The notes: generated by a model from the letters alone, not told the origin. Numbered from the stretch's first letter, positions 1-9,820 are shown. The stretch: 64,000 bases of DNA from Haloferula sp. BvORR071 (GCF_000739615.1 NZ_BATP01000016.1:1-64000); one strand, 5' to 3'. Numbers and translations: made by a program.

Positions 1-51
1 CGGCTAGACCCTGAGGGTCTCGCGCCCGAGCGCACAACTCCTCACGCCCGA

Positions 52-3000
52 ATGAAGCCGACTCCTCTGCTTATCTTGTTCATGACTCCGCTGGCGCTCC
101 GCGCGGCGGTGACGCATTCCGGATTCACGGATCCGAATCCCTCCCCCACCAACCAATTCGGGGCACACGTCGTGCCACTGGCGAATGGCAACGTGGTGGT
201 CACCGCCCCGGGCGACAATGCCGGCGGCCAGAATGCAGGCGCGGTCTATCTCTTCAATGGAGCCACGGCGGACCTGATCAGCACTCTGACCGGCAGCTCG
301 ACCAACGACAGCATCGGCTCGAATGGAGTCGTGGCCTTGCCCAATGGCAACTTCGTGGTGCTCAGCCCGACTTGGGACAATGGCGCGATCCAGAATGCCG
401 GCGCGGTAACTTGGGTCCATGGCGGCACCGGGATTTCGGGCGCGATCAGTGCGGCCAATAGCTTGGTGGGATCTTCCACCGATGACTTGGTAGGCGCGAT
501 CCATTCCGTGAAGGTGCTGGCCAACGGCAACTACGTGGTCTCCAGCACGAGCTGGAACAACGGAGCGGTCGCCGACGCCGGAGCCGCCACCTGGGGCAGC
601 GCCACCAGCGGCGTGAGTGGCACGATCAGCGTCGCGAACAGCCTGATCGGAGATTCCGCCGGCGATGCGGTGGGCGGCGATGTGGTCGCCCTGCCCGGCG
701 GCAATTATGTGGTCGTGAGCTCCTCTTGGGCCAACGGCAGCGATTCCTCCTCCGGAGCGGTAACCTGGGGCAATGGCAGCAGCGGCGTGAAGGGTGTGGT
801 CGCCGCGTCTAACAGCTTGGTCGGAGCCAATGGCAGCGTGGTGGGCAACGGCGGGATCACGATCCTGAGCAATGGCAACTATGTGGTCTCGAGCCCGGAG
901 TGCTGGCGGCAGAATGTAGCCACAGCCGGAGCCGCCACCTGGGGCAGCGCCACCGCGGGCGTGAAGGGCGCGGTCTCCACCAGCAATAGCCTGATGGGGA
1001 CCCGGGTGAATGACCGGGTCTCTTCCCAAGGCATCACGGTCCTGACCAATGGCAACTACGTGGTCAACAGCCCGGAGTGGGACAACGGCAGCAATGAGAA
1101 CGCCGGTGCCGCCACCTGGGGCGATGGTGATACCGGGGTGAAGGGCGCGGTCGCCGCCTCCAACAGCCTCGTCGGCAACAAGCCCGGCGACTATGTCGGG
1201 AATCCCGGTGCCATAGCCTTGACCAACGGCAACTATGTCGTCGGCAGCGTCTATTGGACCTTCAGCGGAGGAGCCGCCACCTGGGGCGACGGCAGCAGCG
1301 GAGTGAAGGGCGTGGTCAGCCTCTCCAACAGCTTCACCGGCACCTTAACGGGTGACGGCGCAGGGTCGCGCATCACCGCCCTCGCCAACGGCCACTATGT
1401 GGTCACCTCCGGCGGCTTCGACAACGGCCCGGTCCAGAATGTCGGCGCGGTTACCTGGGGCAATGGCAACACCGGCTTGATTGGCAGCGTCAACGCTGCC
1501 AACAGCTTGGTCGGCACCAACACGGGTGACTTGGTCGGCGCATCGGATGTCGTCGCGCTCAGCAACGGCAACTTCGTGGTCGCGAGCGAATACTTCCGCA
1601 ATGGCGGTGTGAACGAAGCCGGGGCCGTCACCTGGTGCAATGGCTCGGGTCCGGTGATCGGTGTGGTCAGCGCATCCAACAGCCTGGTAGGCAGCACTGC
1701 GGCGGACTCGATCGGCCGGAGAGGCACGGTGCGCCCGCTCGCGGGCGGGAACTATCTGGTGATCTCCAGCAAGTGGGACCGCAATGGCACCGTCGATGTG
1801 GGTGCGGCCACCTGGGGCAGCGGAACCACGGGCGTGAGCGGCGAGATCACTCCGTCTAACAGCCTCGTCGGTTCCACCCAGCAGGATGAAGTTGGAGAGA
1901 ACGGCGCAGTCATCCTGTCCAACGGCAACTATGTGGTCTCCAGCCGCCGCTGGGGTGACGCCTTGGGTGCCCTCACCTGGGGCAGCGCGGCAAGCGGCCT
2001 CAGCGGCGAGATCAGCGCCGACAACAGTTTGATCGGCACCCGCAGCGGAGATGACATCGGCGACGAATTGCCGGTGCCGCTCTCGAACGGCAACTATGTG
2101 GTGGGCGTCACGAACTGGCACTACTTCTGGGACAGCTTCACGCTGGGTAGCGGCAGCAGTGCTCTAACAGGACAGGTGCACCACCATCCTTCCGGCTTCG
2201 TGCGCGGTGACGGCCAGACCTCGGTGCTGCCGCGGGTGATCCCGGACGACGTGAATGGCGTCTTCTATTGCTCCGTCCCCGACGCTGGCAAAATCATCGT
2301 CGGCTCGCAGACCACCGGCTTCCCGACCACCACCGCAGCCGTCGAACGCCTGGATGGCACGCCGCTGGCCAGCGGCAGCGTCCTTGACTTCGGGCCGGTG
2401 GCCACCAACACCGCGCTGGAGATCCCGGTAAAGATCCGTAATGCCGGGCAAGCGCCACTGGTGCTGCCGAATGTGGCGATGCATCAGGAATCAGGCCCTT
2501 TCTCGGTAAACTACTTGGGGCCCGTGGTCCTCGATCCCGGAGCCAGCATCACCGCCACCGTGAAGCTTCAGAGCACCCAGCTCGGCGACCGCACCGGGCT
2601 GCTGAAGATCACCAGCAACAGCAGCAGTTCTCCCGACTTCTCCCTGAACCTAAAAGGCCGCATCACCACCTTCACCGAGGCCGCATACAGCAGCTTCACC
2701 AGCGCCGCCGGCCTGCAAGGCGATGATGCTGCGGACGATGCAACCCCGCACGATGATGGCGTGGCGAACCTGCTCAAGTTCGCCTTCAACATGGATGCCT
2801 CCAAGCCCGATCACCGCATGCTCGAACCCGGGGGATCTTCCGGATTGCCGCGTTGCTCGGTGGTCGAGGAGTTCGGCCAGACCTGGTTGCAGGTCGAATA
2901 CATCGCCCACTACAGCAACGTGATGCTGACCTACACCCCGAAGTGGTCGGCCTCACTGGCCCCCGGCAGCTTCGTGGCGATGACGGGGCCGGTGTCGCAG

Positions 3001-3102
3001 TATCCCCTGCCGCAGGAAGGCTGGAAGCGCGTGATCGCCCGGCAATCGATCAACCCCGCGATCCACACCCGGCGCTTCGCGATTGTTGAGGTGACGAAGT
3101 GA
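52..3102 (+). CDS. Secreted protein with about 12 NGNYVV-type repeats
   Basis: The 1016-residue product begins with a Sec signal peptide (MKPTPLLILF, then a hydrophobic stretch ending LRAA). Residues about 43-715 hold roughly 12 repeats of about 65 residues. Each contains a variant of LxNGNYVV, then GAATWG, GVKG and SNSLVG. This resembles the repeat family I recall as DUF5650, which has no known function. Residues about 765-870 look like an Ig-like choice-of-anchor D domain (LDFGPVATNTALEIPV). The last ~140 residues match the C-terminal module seen on other secreted Verrucomicrobia proteins (DDGVANLLKFAFNMD). The likely role is a surface or extracellular structural or adhesive protein; that is inferred from architecture alone. 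A 6-bp hairpin (AGACCC-TGA-GGGTCT) at 6-20 lies upstream, and the true 5' context is outside the window. Confidence 0.85.
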   Translation: MKPTPLLILFMTPLALRAAVTHSGFTDPNPSPTNQFGAHVVPLANGNVVVTAPGDNAGGQNAGAVYLFNGATADLISTLTGSSTNDSIGSNGVVALPNGNFVVLSPTWDNGAIQNAGAVTWVHGGTGISGAISAANSLVGSSTDDLVGAIHSVKVLANGNYVVSSTSWNNGAVADAGAATWGSATSGVSGTISVANSLIGDSAGDAVGGDVVALPGGNYVVVSSSWANGSDSSSGAVTWGNGSSGVKGVVAASNSLVGANGSVVGNGGITILSNGNYVVSSPECWRQNVATAGAATWGSATAGVKGAVSTSNSLMGTRVNDRVSSQGITVLTNGNYVVNSPEWDNGSNENAGAATWGDGDTGVKGAVAASNSLVGNKPGDYVGNPGAIALTNGNYVVGSVYWTFSGGAATWGDGSSGVKGVVSLSNSFTGTLTGDGAGSRITALANGHYVVTSGGFDNGPVQNVGAVTWGNGNTGLIGSVNAANSLVGTNTGDLVGASDVVALSNGNFVVASEYFRNGGVNEAGAVTWCNGSGPVIGVVSASNSLVGSTAADSIGRRGTVRPLAGGNYLVISSKWDRNGTVDVGAATWGSGTTGVSGEITPSNSLVGSTQQDEVGENGAVILSNGNYVVSSRRWGDALGALTWGSAASGLSGEISADNSLIGTRSGDDIGDELPVPLSNGNYVVGVTNWHYFWDSFTLGSGSSALTGQVHHHPSGFVRGDGQTSVLPRVIPDDVNGVFYCSVPDAGKIIVGSQTTGFPTTTAAVERLDGTPLASGSVLDFGPVATNTALEIPVKIRNAGQAPLVLPNVAMHQESGPFSVNYLGPVVLDPGASITATVKLQSTQLGDRTGLLKITSNSSSSPDFSLNLKGRITTFTEAAYSSFTSAAGLQGDDAADDATPHDDGVANLLKFAFNMDASKPDHRMLEPGGSSGLPRCSVVEEFGQTWLQVEYIAHYSNVMLTYTPKWSASLAPGSFVAMTGPVSQYPLPQEGWKRVIARQSINPAIHTRRFAIVEVTK

Positions 3103-3338
3103 GGAGGGCGAAGCGCCGCGGCGGGACGATGACGACGCAAGCACTCCATCGGCCTCCCGCTGACTGGCGTGTGCTTCTGCCGGCACCCGGGCACGCCACG
3201 ATGGCCGCGATTGGGCCTGCCGTGATTGGAGCCACAGCTGCGGCTACCAACTATCAGGCAAACCGGAGTAAAGATTCGAACAGATAGGATTGATGGGGAG
3301 AAGCCCGGTGTGTTAGAGGGGACTCAACTCCCCTTGAA

Positions 3339-3932
3339 ATGAGAACCGACGAGGAAAAACGCGCCGCATATGAGCTGGCTCTAAAGCGAATGGAACATGA
3401 GCACTCCCTTGAAAGTGCGCGTCTGAACTGGTTCCTCGCCTTTGAGGCTTTCCTTTTTACCGGAGTCAGCTTTGGGCAGCTCAATTCCAGCGTCGCCATG
3501 GATCCCCGTTTCTTCCGGTGGCTCGTGCCGGGGGTCGGCACCTTGGTGGCGCTGGCGACACTTCTAGGGGTAGCTGCAGCTCAGCAGGCGAGAACGGCGT
3601 TGAAAAGGTGGTACCAAAAATACGTGAAGGAAGAGCCGGAGAATGACCCGGCAAGCTCCACAGATTCTTGGTTTAAGAAGTTCCAAGATAAATACTTCAA
3701 ATCGAAGCTAGATCCGACGATTGAAAACGGAAGCAGTCCCCATCCTCCGTTTAGGCCGTCGCCTCGCGCAGGCGAATGGGGCCGTATTACATCGTGGGCA
3801 CTTCCCCTTATCATCGTTGGTGGATGGATTGCCGTGATGTGCTTTTGTCATCCTGGCACGAAGACTCCGGGCAGTGAGGAAAGAGATACTTCTCCGGGCA
3901 AGGAAGGAGCCGGTACCAAGAAGGAACCGTAG
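3339..3932 (+). CDS. Hypothetical membrane protein
   Basis: The 197-residue product is not recognised. It starts with a charged amphipathic segment (MRTDEEKRAAYELALKRMEHEH), followed by hydrophobic stretches at about residues 30-48 and 58-80, and a third at about 152-170 (ALPLIIVGGWIAVMCF). The loop between helices 2 and 3 is charged and rich in Lys, Trp and Pro. The tail is Gly/Lys/Glu-rich. The helices suggest an inner-membrane protein. The gene is convergent with the oxidoreductase at 4181-5464, with a palindromic tandem repeat between them. Codon use is less GC-rich than in its neighbours. Confidence 0.6.
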   Translation: MRTDEEKRAAYELALKRMEHEHSLESARLNWFLAFEAFLFTGVSFGQLNSSVAMDPRFFRWLVPGVGTLVALATLLGVAAAQQARTALKRWYQKYVKEEPENDPASSTDSWFKKFQDKYFKSKLDPTIENGSSPHPPFRPSPRAGEWGRITSWALPLIIVGGWIAVMCFCHPGTKTPGSEERDTSPGKEGAGTKKEP

Positions 3933-3990
3933 GCGGTGATGGGTAGCCCCAGATCTTGCGCGTCCCATCCGGTGACCGCCCCCTGGGACC

Positions 3991-4173
3991 GCGAGGCCTC
4001 CGCCTCGCTTTGAAGGTCGAGGGGAAGAGAGGGCGTGGCCGGTGGCTTCCCTTCTGTCCAAGCCGGGCTAGAGCCCGGCGCTCCCGGGGGGGCTTTGAAG
4101 GTCGCGGGGAAGAGAGGGCACGACCCGTGGCTTCCCTTCTGTCCAAGCCGGGCTGGAGCCCGGCGCTCCCGGT
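3991..4173. repeat. Palindrome-bearing 85-bp tandem repeat, two copies
   Basis: Two tandem units start at 4008 and 4093 (period 85 bp) and are highly similar. Each runs from CTTTGAAGGTCG through GTGGCTTCCCTTCTGTCC to a perfect or near-perfect palindrome, GCCGGGCT-AG-AGCCCGGC in unit 1 and the same arms around a GG centre in unit 2. A separate 7-bp hairpin (GCGAGGC-CTCC-GCCTCGC) lies at 3991-4008. The block fills the gap between two convergent genes, so it may also stop transcription from both sides, although no T-run follows. It resembles a REP-like family of intergenic repeats; a related string, CCGGCCAAGCCGGGCC, occurs near 24926. Confidence 0.8.
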
Positions 4174-4180
4174 GGCGGGC

Positions 4181-5464
4181 TTAGACCACGGTGCCCACGC
4201 CCGGGATCGGGCAGGGATACATGCCGTCCGATCCTGGCTTCGGGCCCGGGTCGGCATCCCAGGCGAGGCGCTTCGGCATCGTGTCCAGGGTCGAGTTAAG
4301 GGCTTGGTCCCAGGTCACCTCTCCGCCGCTGTAACAGGCCATGCGACCGAGGATCGAAGTGAGCGTGCTCTCTGCGGTGTAGTAGGCGTTGTTGATCGGA
4401 GTGTCGCTGCGGATGTGATCGTAGAGCACTACGTGCTCGGTGTCGTAGGGGTTGTTGTCCTGGCCGTTGAAGCGCCAGATGACCTTGCCCTTGCGGTCCT
4501 TGATCATGCCCGGATAGGCGGTGCCCGCGGTGCCGGCGAAGGTCTCGCTCACCCGCGACCAGACATCGTTCCAATGGCGTGCCTGCGCGTTCATCACCGT
4601 CCCGTCGGCATAACTGTACTCGACGTAAAAGTGGTCGTAGATCTCGCCATACTCCTTGCCCACGCGCTTGGTGCGGCCGCCCATGCCCACGGCCTTCACC
4701 GGATGGTCCTTCTTGAACCAATTGCCGACATCCAGATTGTGGACGTGCTGCTCGGTGATGTGGTCGCCGCAGATCCAGTTGAAGTAGTACCAGTTACGCA
4801 TCTGGTATTCCATCTCGGTCATGCCCGGCTTGCGGTCGCGGACCCAGACGCCGCCGCTGACCCAGTAGACCTGCGAGGACACGTGGTCGCCGATCATTCC
4901 CCCCTCGATCTGCTTGAGCGTTTCGAGGTAGCTCTTCTGGTAGCGGCGCTGGAGGCCGCAGACGACCTTCAGCTTCTTCTGATCGGCGATCTTCGCGGCC
5001 TCGATCACCCGGCGGATGCCCGGGCCATCGACCGCCACCGGCTTCTCCATGAAGATGTGCTTCCCCTGCTGGACCGCATACTCGAAGTGCGCGGGGCGGA
5101 AGCCCGGCGGCGTGCACAGCAGCACCACTTGGGCCGCATCGATCGCCTGCTTATAGGCCTCGAAGCCGGTGAAGCGGCGCTCCTTCGGCACATCCACCCG
5201 CTCGCCGAACTGGGCCTTGAGCTGATCGTGGGCGATGTCGAGATTGTCGCCGAAGGCATCCGCCATCGCGATCAGGCGGGTGCCCGGCACGGCCAGCGAT
5301 TGGGCGGCAGCCCCGCTGCCCCGGCCACCACAGCCGATCAGGGCGATCTTGATTTCATCACTGCCACCGGCCTGGGCATGCAGCACGGAGGGTAGAGCGG
5401 AAGCAGCGGCGGCAATCGTGCCGGCTTTCAGGAAGGAGCGGCGGTCGGAGCTGGGTACAGTCAT
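4181..5464 (-). CDS. Gfo/Idh/MocA family oxidoreductase, Tat-exported
   Basis: This 427-residue NAD(P)-dependent sugar or inositol dehydrogenase-like protein carries a Tat-type signal (DRRSFLKAG, then an Ala-rich stretch ending LPSVLHAQA). The Rossmann motif IALIGCGGRG follows at about residue 40, and the family EKPVA motif at about residue 170. The C-terminal half matches the GFO/IDH/MocA substrate-binding domain. Periplasmic members of this type are very common in Verrucomicrobia and Planctomycetes, where they usually act on sugars, but the substrate cannot be read from sequence. The ATG at 5464 is chosen because it places the twin-arginine motif near the N terminus; an in-frame start at 5548 would add 28 residues with no signal character. 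Confidence 0.88.
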   Translation of the reverse strand: MTVPSSDRRSFLKAGTIAAAASALPSVLHAQAGGSDEIKIALIGCGGRGSGAAAQSLAVPGTRLIAMADAFGDNLDIAHDQLKAQFGERVDVPKERRFTGFEAYKQAIDAAQVVLLCTPPGFRPAHFEYAVQQGKHIFMEKPVAVDGPGIRRVIEAAKIADQKKLKVVCGLQRRYQKSYLETLKQIEGGMIGDHVSSQVYWVSGGVWVRDRKPGMTEMEYQMRNWYYFNWICGDHITEQHVHNLDVGNWFKKDHPVKAVGMGGRTKRVGKEYGEIYDHFYVEYSYADGTVMNAQARHWNDVWSRVSETFAGTAGTAYPGMIKDRKGKVIWRFNGQDNNPYDTEHVVLYDHIRSDTPINNAYYTAESTLTSILGRMACYSGGEVTWDQALNSTLDTMPKRLAWDADPGPKPGSDGMYPCPIPGVGTVV

Positions 5465-5578
5465 GGCGCAAGGAACTACGAAAGCTATGTCGCGTTCTTG
5501 CGAGATGTGACACCGGGTTTTCACCGGCCCCCGGCGGGGACCGGCCAAATCCGCCGGGATCCGCCCGGCCTGCCTGCC

Positions 5579-6250
5579 TCAGGGATTCCCTGCCTTCTCC
5601 GGCTCCACGAATTCATCCACCGCGCGGAAATCCACGCGCTTGGTCTGGGAGTTGTTGAAGAAGAAGATGTAAGAGCGGGTATTCGGCTCCACCGGCCAGC
5701 GGGCGGAACTCAGCGGCTTATCGCCGTCCTTTTCGCGCACGCCGAAGCCGACGTCGTAGAAACGGCCTTCCTTTGCGCCTTCTGGCCGCAGGATCTGGCC
5801 CTTGCCCGGTGCGAGGATGAATTTCGCGGTGCCGACGAAGCCGAGCACGGTCTTGTCGCAGTGATTGTAGAAGTAATTGTCCCCGCGCCGGAAGGCCGGA
5901 TCGTCGGAACGCAGCACCTCAGGCTTGTAGCCACCCTTCGGGTCCGGCAACAGCAGCACAATGAAGGCCTTGCCGGCGTCCGGCAGGGTAACCGCGGCGA
6001 TAGGCAACTTCTTGTCCGCGGTGACGACCTTGAACTGGCGTCCAAGAGCCACTTGCGGTTCGGAGACGTTGTTGGTCGGGAGGGTGAAGGCCGCCGAGAC
6101 CTTGTCTTCACCCGACGCCATCATCACCTCGCCGATTTCCTTCGGTACGCGCTCCGCGAGGAAGCGCACCTTCAGACCTTTGTTATCAGCTTCCTGGCCG
6201 TGCAGGATCGAGGAACAGGCGACTAGTAAGATCAGAGCGAATCGCATCAT
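5579..6250 (-). CDS. Hypothetical secreted protein
   Basis: The 223-residue product has a short Sec signal (MMRFALILLVACSSILHG) and then a soluble domain rich in beta-type sequence, with no motif I can name. Near the C terminus it contains SYIFFFNN. Starts at 6250 or 6247 are equally possible. Only 12 bp separate it from the end of the Verru_Chthon-like gene upstream on the same strand, so the two may be co-transcribed. Its role is unknown; it could be a periplasmic accessory factor for the pilin-like protein, but this rests only on adjacency. Confidence 0.7.
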   Translation of the reverse strand: MMRFALILLVACSSILHGQEADNKGLKVRFLAERVPKEIGEVMMASGEDKVSAAFTLPTNNVSEPQVALGRQFKVVTADKKLPIAAVTLPDAGKAFIVLLLPDPKGGYKPEVLRSDDPAFRRGDNYFYNHCDKTVLGFVGTAKFILAPGKGQILRPEGAKEGRFYDVGFGVREKDGDKPLSSARWPVEPNTRSYIFFFNNSQTKRVDFRAVDEFVEPEKAGNP

Positions 6251-6262
6251 GGCGGGAAGCTA

Positions 6263-9200
6263 TCAGACTTCATCCGGATGTAGCCACCGGAATGCGGCAA
6301 CTTTGTAGCGGCGGCCGAAATTCTTGTTCGACTCGCTTTGCAGGCTCGCGATCGCCACCTCCGGCTTGTCCTGGCTGTCGACAAAGTCCTTGCCGCGTTC
6401 CACAACCGCCTCGCACCAAGCGCGGGCGAGGATCTTGCCGTCCTTGTCCACCGATTCGCCATAGGCGCGGACGATGAAACTGTCCGAGCGGGCCGCGAGC
6501 ACCGGCGCGATCGGGGTGAGGATGTCGCCTTGCTTGACGATCCCCGGCATGCCGTAGCCGGCTGCGCCTTGCTCGGCTTCGGGGAACTTGAAGCGGCCGG
6601 CGACATTGGTGGCGACGGCACGGTCACCGTCGTTGAAGCCGTCGTTGATCTTCACATCCTTGGAGTCGAGCGCGGCCTGGATGGCACCCGCACGGGCCAG
6701 ATCCTTGTCGTTGCCGGGCCGGCGGTTGATGAAGTCGGCAAGGCTGAGGAAAGGACCGCGCAGGCGGACTTGCTTGACGATGGCACGGGCGAGCTGGTCG
6801 ATCTCGTCATCGCTCAGGGTCCGGCGGCCGATCCACTGGGCATCATTCATGACGTCCGTGGTGCCGCTCTTCGCGAGGGTGTTTTGCGGCGTCAGCAAGC
6901 CGGCGACGGGAGTGTCCTTGTCATTGCCACCGACCACCGAGTCGGCACCAGCGGCGCTGTGGACTACCACCGAGCGGCCCTTCACGCTGCCGAGCAGGGT
7001 CTTCCAGGCCTCGATCGAGGTTGAGTTGACGTTGAAGAGGCCATCCACCCGGATCATACTGGCGGTCAGCGTGGTGCCGAGGTCGGTCGGGTTCGCGCCG
7101 GAGAAGAGCTGGGCCAGGGTCTTCTGGACATCCACTCCCGAGGTATCGGGCAGGTAGCGGGTCACGGGCAGCTTGCCGCTGCCATTGAGGAATTCCTCGG
7201 CGACCACCTTCTGCGCGCGCTGCTTGCTGTAGGTCTTGAGCGTCTGCGGCGTGATCCCGGAGAAGAACCAGGTATCCCACAAGGCTTGGTTGGCGAGGTA
7301 GGAATGATCGGCCAGCAGGCGGCCACCGCCGCTCATTGCGCCGTCGGTCTTGTTAGCGGGAATCATCGGCGGAGCGAGGGAGTTTCCGATCGCATGCGAG
7401 ATCTGTGGCAGCAGGGGCTCGCGCGAGTTCAGGATCGCGTAGCCATACTTCGGCCGGATCATCTCAAAGCCATTGGCGAAGGAGTGCTGGAGCGCCGCGA
7501 GAGAAACGATCGGTTCACGCGGGATCGAGTGAGTGATCACGTAGCTCTTGCCGAGCTGGGCATTCATTCCGCCGCCGAAGAATCCATTGCCGGCGCCTGC
7601 GGTCTCCAGGCTGCGGTTCTTCCAACTGGTCAGGGAATCAACCGTGTATTCATAGGGCCACGCGTCGAGTTCCTCCTGTGACAGGTCGAAGAAGTCGACG
7701 AAGTCGGCCTTGGGATTGAGACGGCTCAGGAAGCGCGTCCGCATCGCGGGATCGGTGCCTTGCTCGGTCTTGGCATTGTAGGAGAAGATCACGATCGGGG
7801 CCTTGCCGGCGGAGCCAGCCAATTGCCCGCCCGTAAGCGTCCGGCCGTCCTTCTCGAGGACCGACTTGAAGACCGTGGGCTTGTCCTTGGCAAAGAAACG
7901 ACCCGTGATCTTGGTGCCGTTGACACCGGGTGCGGTCTGGCCGCGGTCTTCGCCATACTTCAAGCGCTTGTTGCCGAAGTCCCAGTCGATGAACATGCCA
8001 CCATAGCCCAGGCTGTTGCTGCCGCGGTCATCGCCCACGTAGACCTCGTGGTGGGTCACCGAGAAGTGGCGGCTGTGAGTGGCGTAGCCGGGCGGCACTT
8101 GGCCGGTGGAGGATTGGCCGGCGGTGTAACCGTTCGGCCGCACCTCATAGGCAATCTTGCTATTGGCGCTGATCGTGACGGGCGTGCCCGCATCGGTCTT
8201 CAACTGGTAAACGATCCCGTTGCCGAGGTTGAAGCCCGCGCTGCCGATCAACTTGTGGTTATCGGTGGTCAGGGCACCCATCGTGTTCATGCCGCCGTTC
8301 TGCGAAATCTTGATGACCTCGCCCGGCTTGAAGACGAGCTGTTGCTGGTTCCCCGCCAAGAGCGACACGAAGTTGCCGTCGGAACTGGAGAGCGACTGGA
8401 TCAAGGGACAGCGCAGCCAGGAGCCGCCGTCCAACTTCACCATGATGTCGTACGGGATCTGCCAGTACTTGATCGACATGTAGGCGCTCGTCGGGATGGC
8501 CACCGGCACATCGAGCGGATTCCACATCGTGATGATCGGATCGGCGACCACGGTCAGGGTGGTCGCGCCGTTGACGGTCTGGCTGCCGAGCGACAAGACC
8601 ATCTGGTAGCTGATGATGGTTGGCTGCTTGAAGTAGAATTCGTCGTCGCTCTGGCAAGCCGTCGCCGACGAATCGACCATCAAATACGGAGCGCCGGAAG
8701 GGATGTTGCCGCCACCGGTGGTGTACTTCGCGCTGCCGGTGGTCTTCAGCTCCTTGTAGAGATTGTAGTAGGACCAGAGCTCGAGAAGGTTGATGCCGTT
8801 CTCGACATTGCTGCCGCTACCGACCTTGTAGAGCGCCGGCGTCCGCGAGACGTTCAAGGTGGCATTCGCGGTTGCCGAGGGGCGCTCCAGTTGCATGGAA
8901 AGATCCTTGCGGAAGCCGCCCGAGCGCACGTTGGTGAGCAAGCCGGTCGACGAAGAGGCGAGATCGTGGAAGAGCTTTTGCGGGGCCTTCGGGGAATTCG
9001 CCACAAACCCGGCCTGCTGCCAGTCGGTCACCTTCGGCATGTTGGGGTTGTCCCCTTTCAGATCATCGAAGGGATACTCGGTGCCCGCTTTGGCGAGTTC
9101 CACCGCATTGCGGGGCGCGGTCTGCAGACCGGCGCGCGTGGCGGCCAGCGAAGTATCGGTGGACACGGTGGGCGTGGACAGGGCCGCCTTGACGCCCTGG

Positions 9201-9820
9201 TCACCGGTCCACCAAGCGATCCGGGGGCTGCCCTTGTCATCACCGCTGGTGCTGCCGCTTTGGCGGATCCGCATCGCGGGAGCGTCGACGCGACCTTCGG
9301 TGCCGGCATCCTTGCCCAAGGTGCCTTCAGCAACGAGATGAATGACATCCTTGTCGCTGCTGCTCTTGGCGGCGTCGACTTGCTTCACGTCGTCAAAATT
9401 GCCCGAGACCAGCCAGGAGCGGAACGAGGGGCCGGGCCGGGTCGTCGCGGTCGAATCCCAGGAATTGTAAACCCCGGTCCAGTGACGACGCTCGGCAGTC
9501 GCGGCGGATTCATCGCCCTTGCTGCCTGAGGCCAACTGGTCCGCGGTGGTAGTAATCCGCTGATCCGGGCCAGTCTGCTTCTGGAGCTGGGCAATCGCCA
9601 TCGCCAAGGCCATCCGGGCATTGGCCCGCGCCTCGGCGAGATTCGATTCCCGCCCTGAAGTGGATAGTGAGACGGTGGATAAGGTTAAGAGCCCCACCGC
9701 CAGGATAGTCAGCAAGACCATCAAGGATAGGGAAATGACCAGGGCGAATCCATTCTTACGAAGGGGGAGGAAACGAAGGCGAAAGACTTGGACGCGGGTC
9801 GGCGAACAAAGGTTTTTCAT
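6263..9820 (-). CDS. Verru_Chthon cassette protein A-like, pilin-type signal
   Basis: This 1185-residue protein has a type IV pilin-like N terminus. A basic segment leads to KNGFALVISLSLMVLLTIL, then the helical extension (ESNLAEARANARMALAMAIAQLQ) that is characteristic of Verru_Chthon cassette protein A (the TIGR02600 family). The rest is a long soluble region with many Gly/Ser/Thr/Asn stretches. Such proteins are thought to be processed by a prepilin peptidase and to form part of a type IV pilus or type II secretion-like surface structure. The other cassette members (B, C, D) are not adjacent, so this is a solitary copy. The ATG at 9820 is preferred because it starts just before the basic segment; 37 further in-frame codons upstream have no signal character. 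Confidence 0.85.
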   Translation of the reverse strand: MKNLCSPTRVQVFRLRFLPLRKNGFALVISLSLMVLLTILAVGLLTLSTVSLSTSGRESNLAEARANARMALAMAIAQLQKQTGPDQRITTTADQLASGSKGDESAATAERRHWTGVYNSWDSTATTRPGPSFRSWLVSGNFDDVKQVDAAKSSSDKDVIHLVAEGTLGKDAGTEGRVDAPAMRIRQSGSTSGDDKGSPRIAWWTGDQGVKAALSTPTVSTDTSLAATRAGLQTAPRNAVELAKAGTEYPFDDLKGDNPNMPKVTDWQQAGFVANSPKAPQKLFHDLASSSTGLLTNVRSGGFRKDLSMQLERPSATANATLNVSRTPALYKVGSGSNVENGINLLELWSYYNLYKELKTTGSAKYTTGGGNIPSGAPYLMVDSSATACQSDDEFYFKQPTIISYQMVLSLGSQTVNGATTLTVVADPIITMWNPLDVPVAIPTSAYMSIKYWQIPYDIMVKLDGGSWLRCPLIQSLSSSDGNFVSLLAGNQQQLVFKPGEVIKISQNGGMNTMGALTTDNHKLIGSAGFNLGNGIVYQLKTDAGTPVTISANSKIAYEVRPNGYTAGQSSTGQVPPGYATHSRHFSVTHHEVYVGDDRGSNSLGYGGMFIDWDFGNKRLKYGEDRGQTAPGVNGTKITGRFFAKDKPTVFKSVLEKDGRTLTGGQLAGSAGKAPIVIFSYNAKTEQGTDPAMRTRFLSRLNPKADFVDFFDLSQEELDAWPYEYTVDSLTSWKNRSLETAGAGNGFFGGGMNAQLGKSYVITHSIPREPIVSLAALQHSFANGFEMIRPKYGYAILNSREPLLPQISHAIGNSLAPPMIPANKTDGAMSGGGRLLADHSYLANQALWDTWFFSGITPQTLKTYSKQRAQKVVAEEFLNGSGKLPVTRYLPDTSGVDVQKTLAQLFSGANPTDLGTTLTASMIRVDGLFNVNSTSIEAWKTLLGSVKGRSVVVHSAAGADSVVGGNDKDTPVAGLLTPQNTLAKSGTTDVMNDAQWIGRRTLSDDEIDQLARAIVKQVRLRGPFLSLADFINRRPGNDKDLARAGAIQAALDSKDVKINDGFNDGDRAVATNVAGRFKFPEAEQGAAGYGMPGIVKQGDILTPIAPVLAARSDSFIVRAYGESVDKDGKILARAWCEAVVERGKDFVDSQDKPEVAIASLQSESNKNFGRRYKVAAFRWLHPDEV

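Noticed and set aside
4-1029. Long minus-strand frame of 341 residues opposite the repeat protein
   Set aside because: It is rich in Ala, His, Arg and Gly with repeating shadow patterns that mirror the plus-strand repeats; the plus strand has a signal peptide and family motifs.
3099-3287. 62-residue frame after the first gene
   Set aside because: It overlaps the stop region of the repeat protein, has low-complexity Arg/Ala/Pro composition and no motif.
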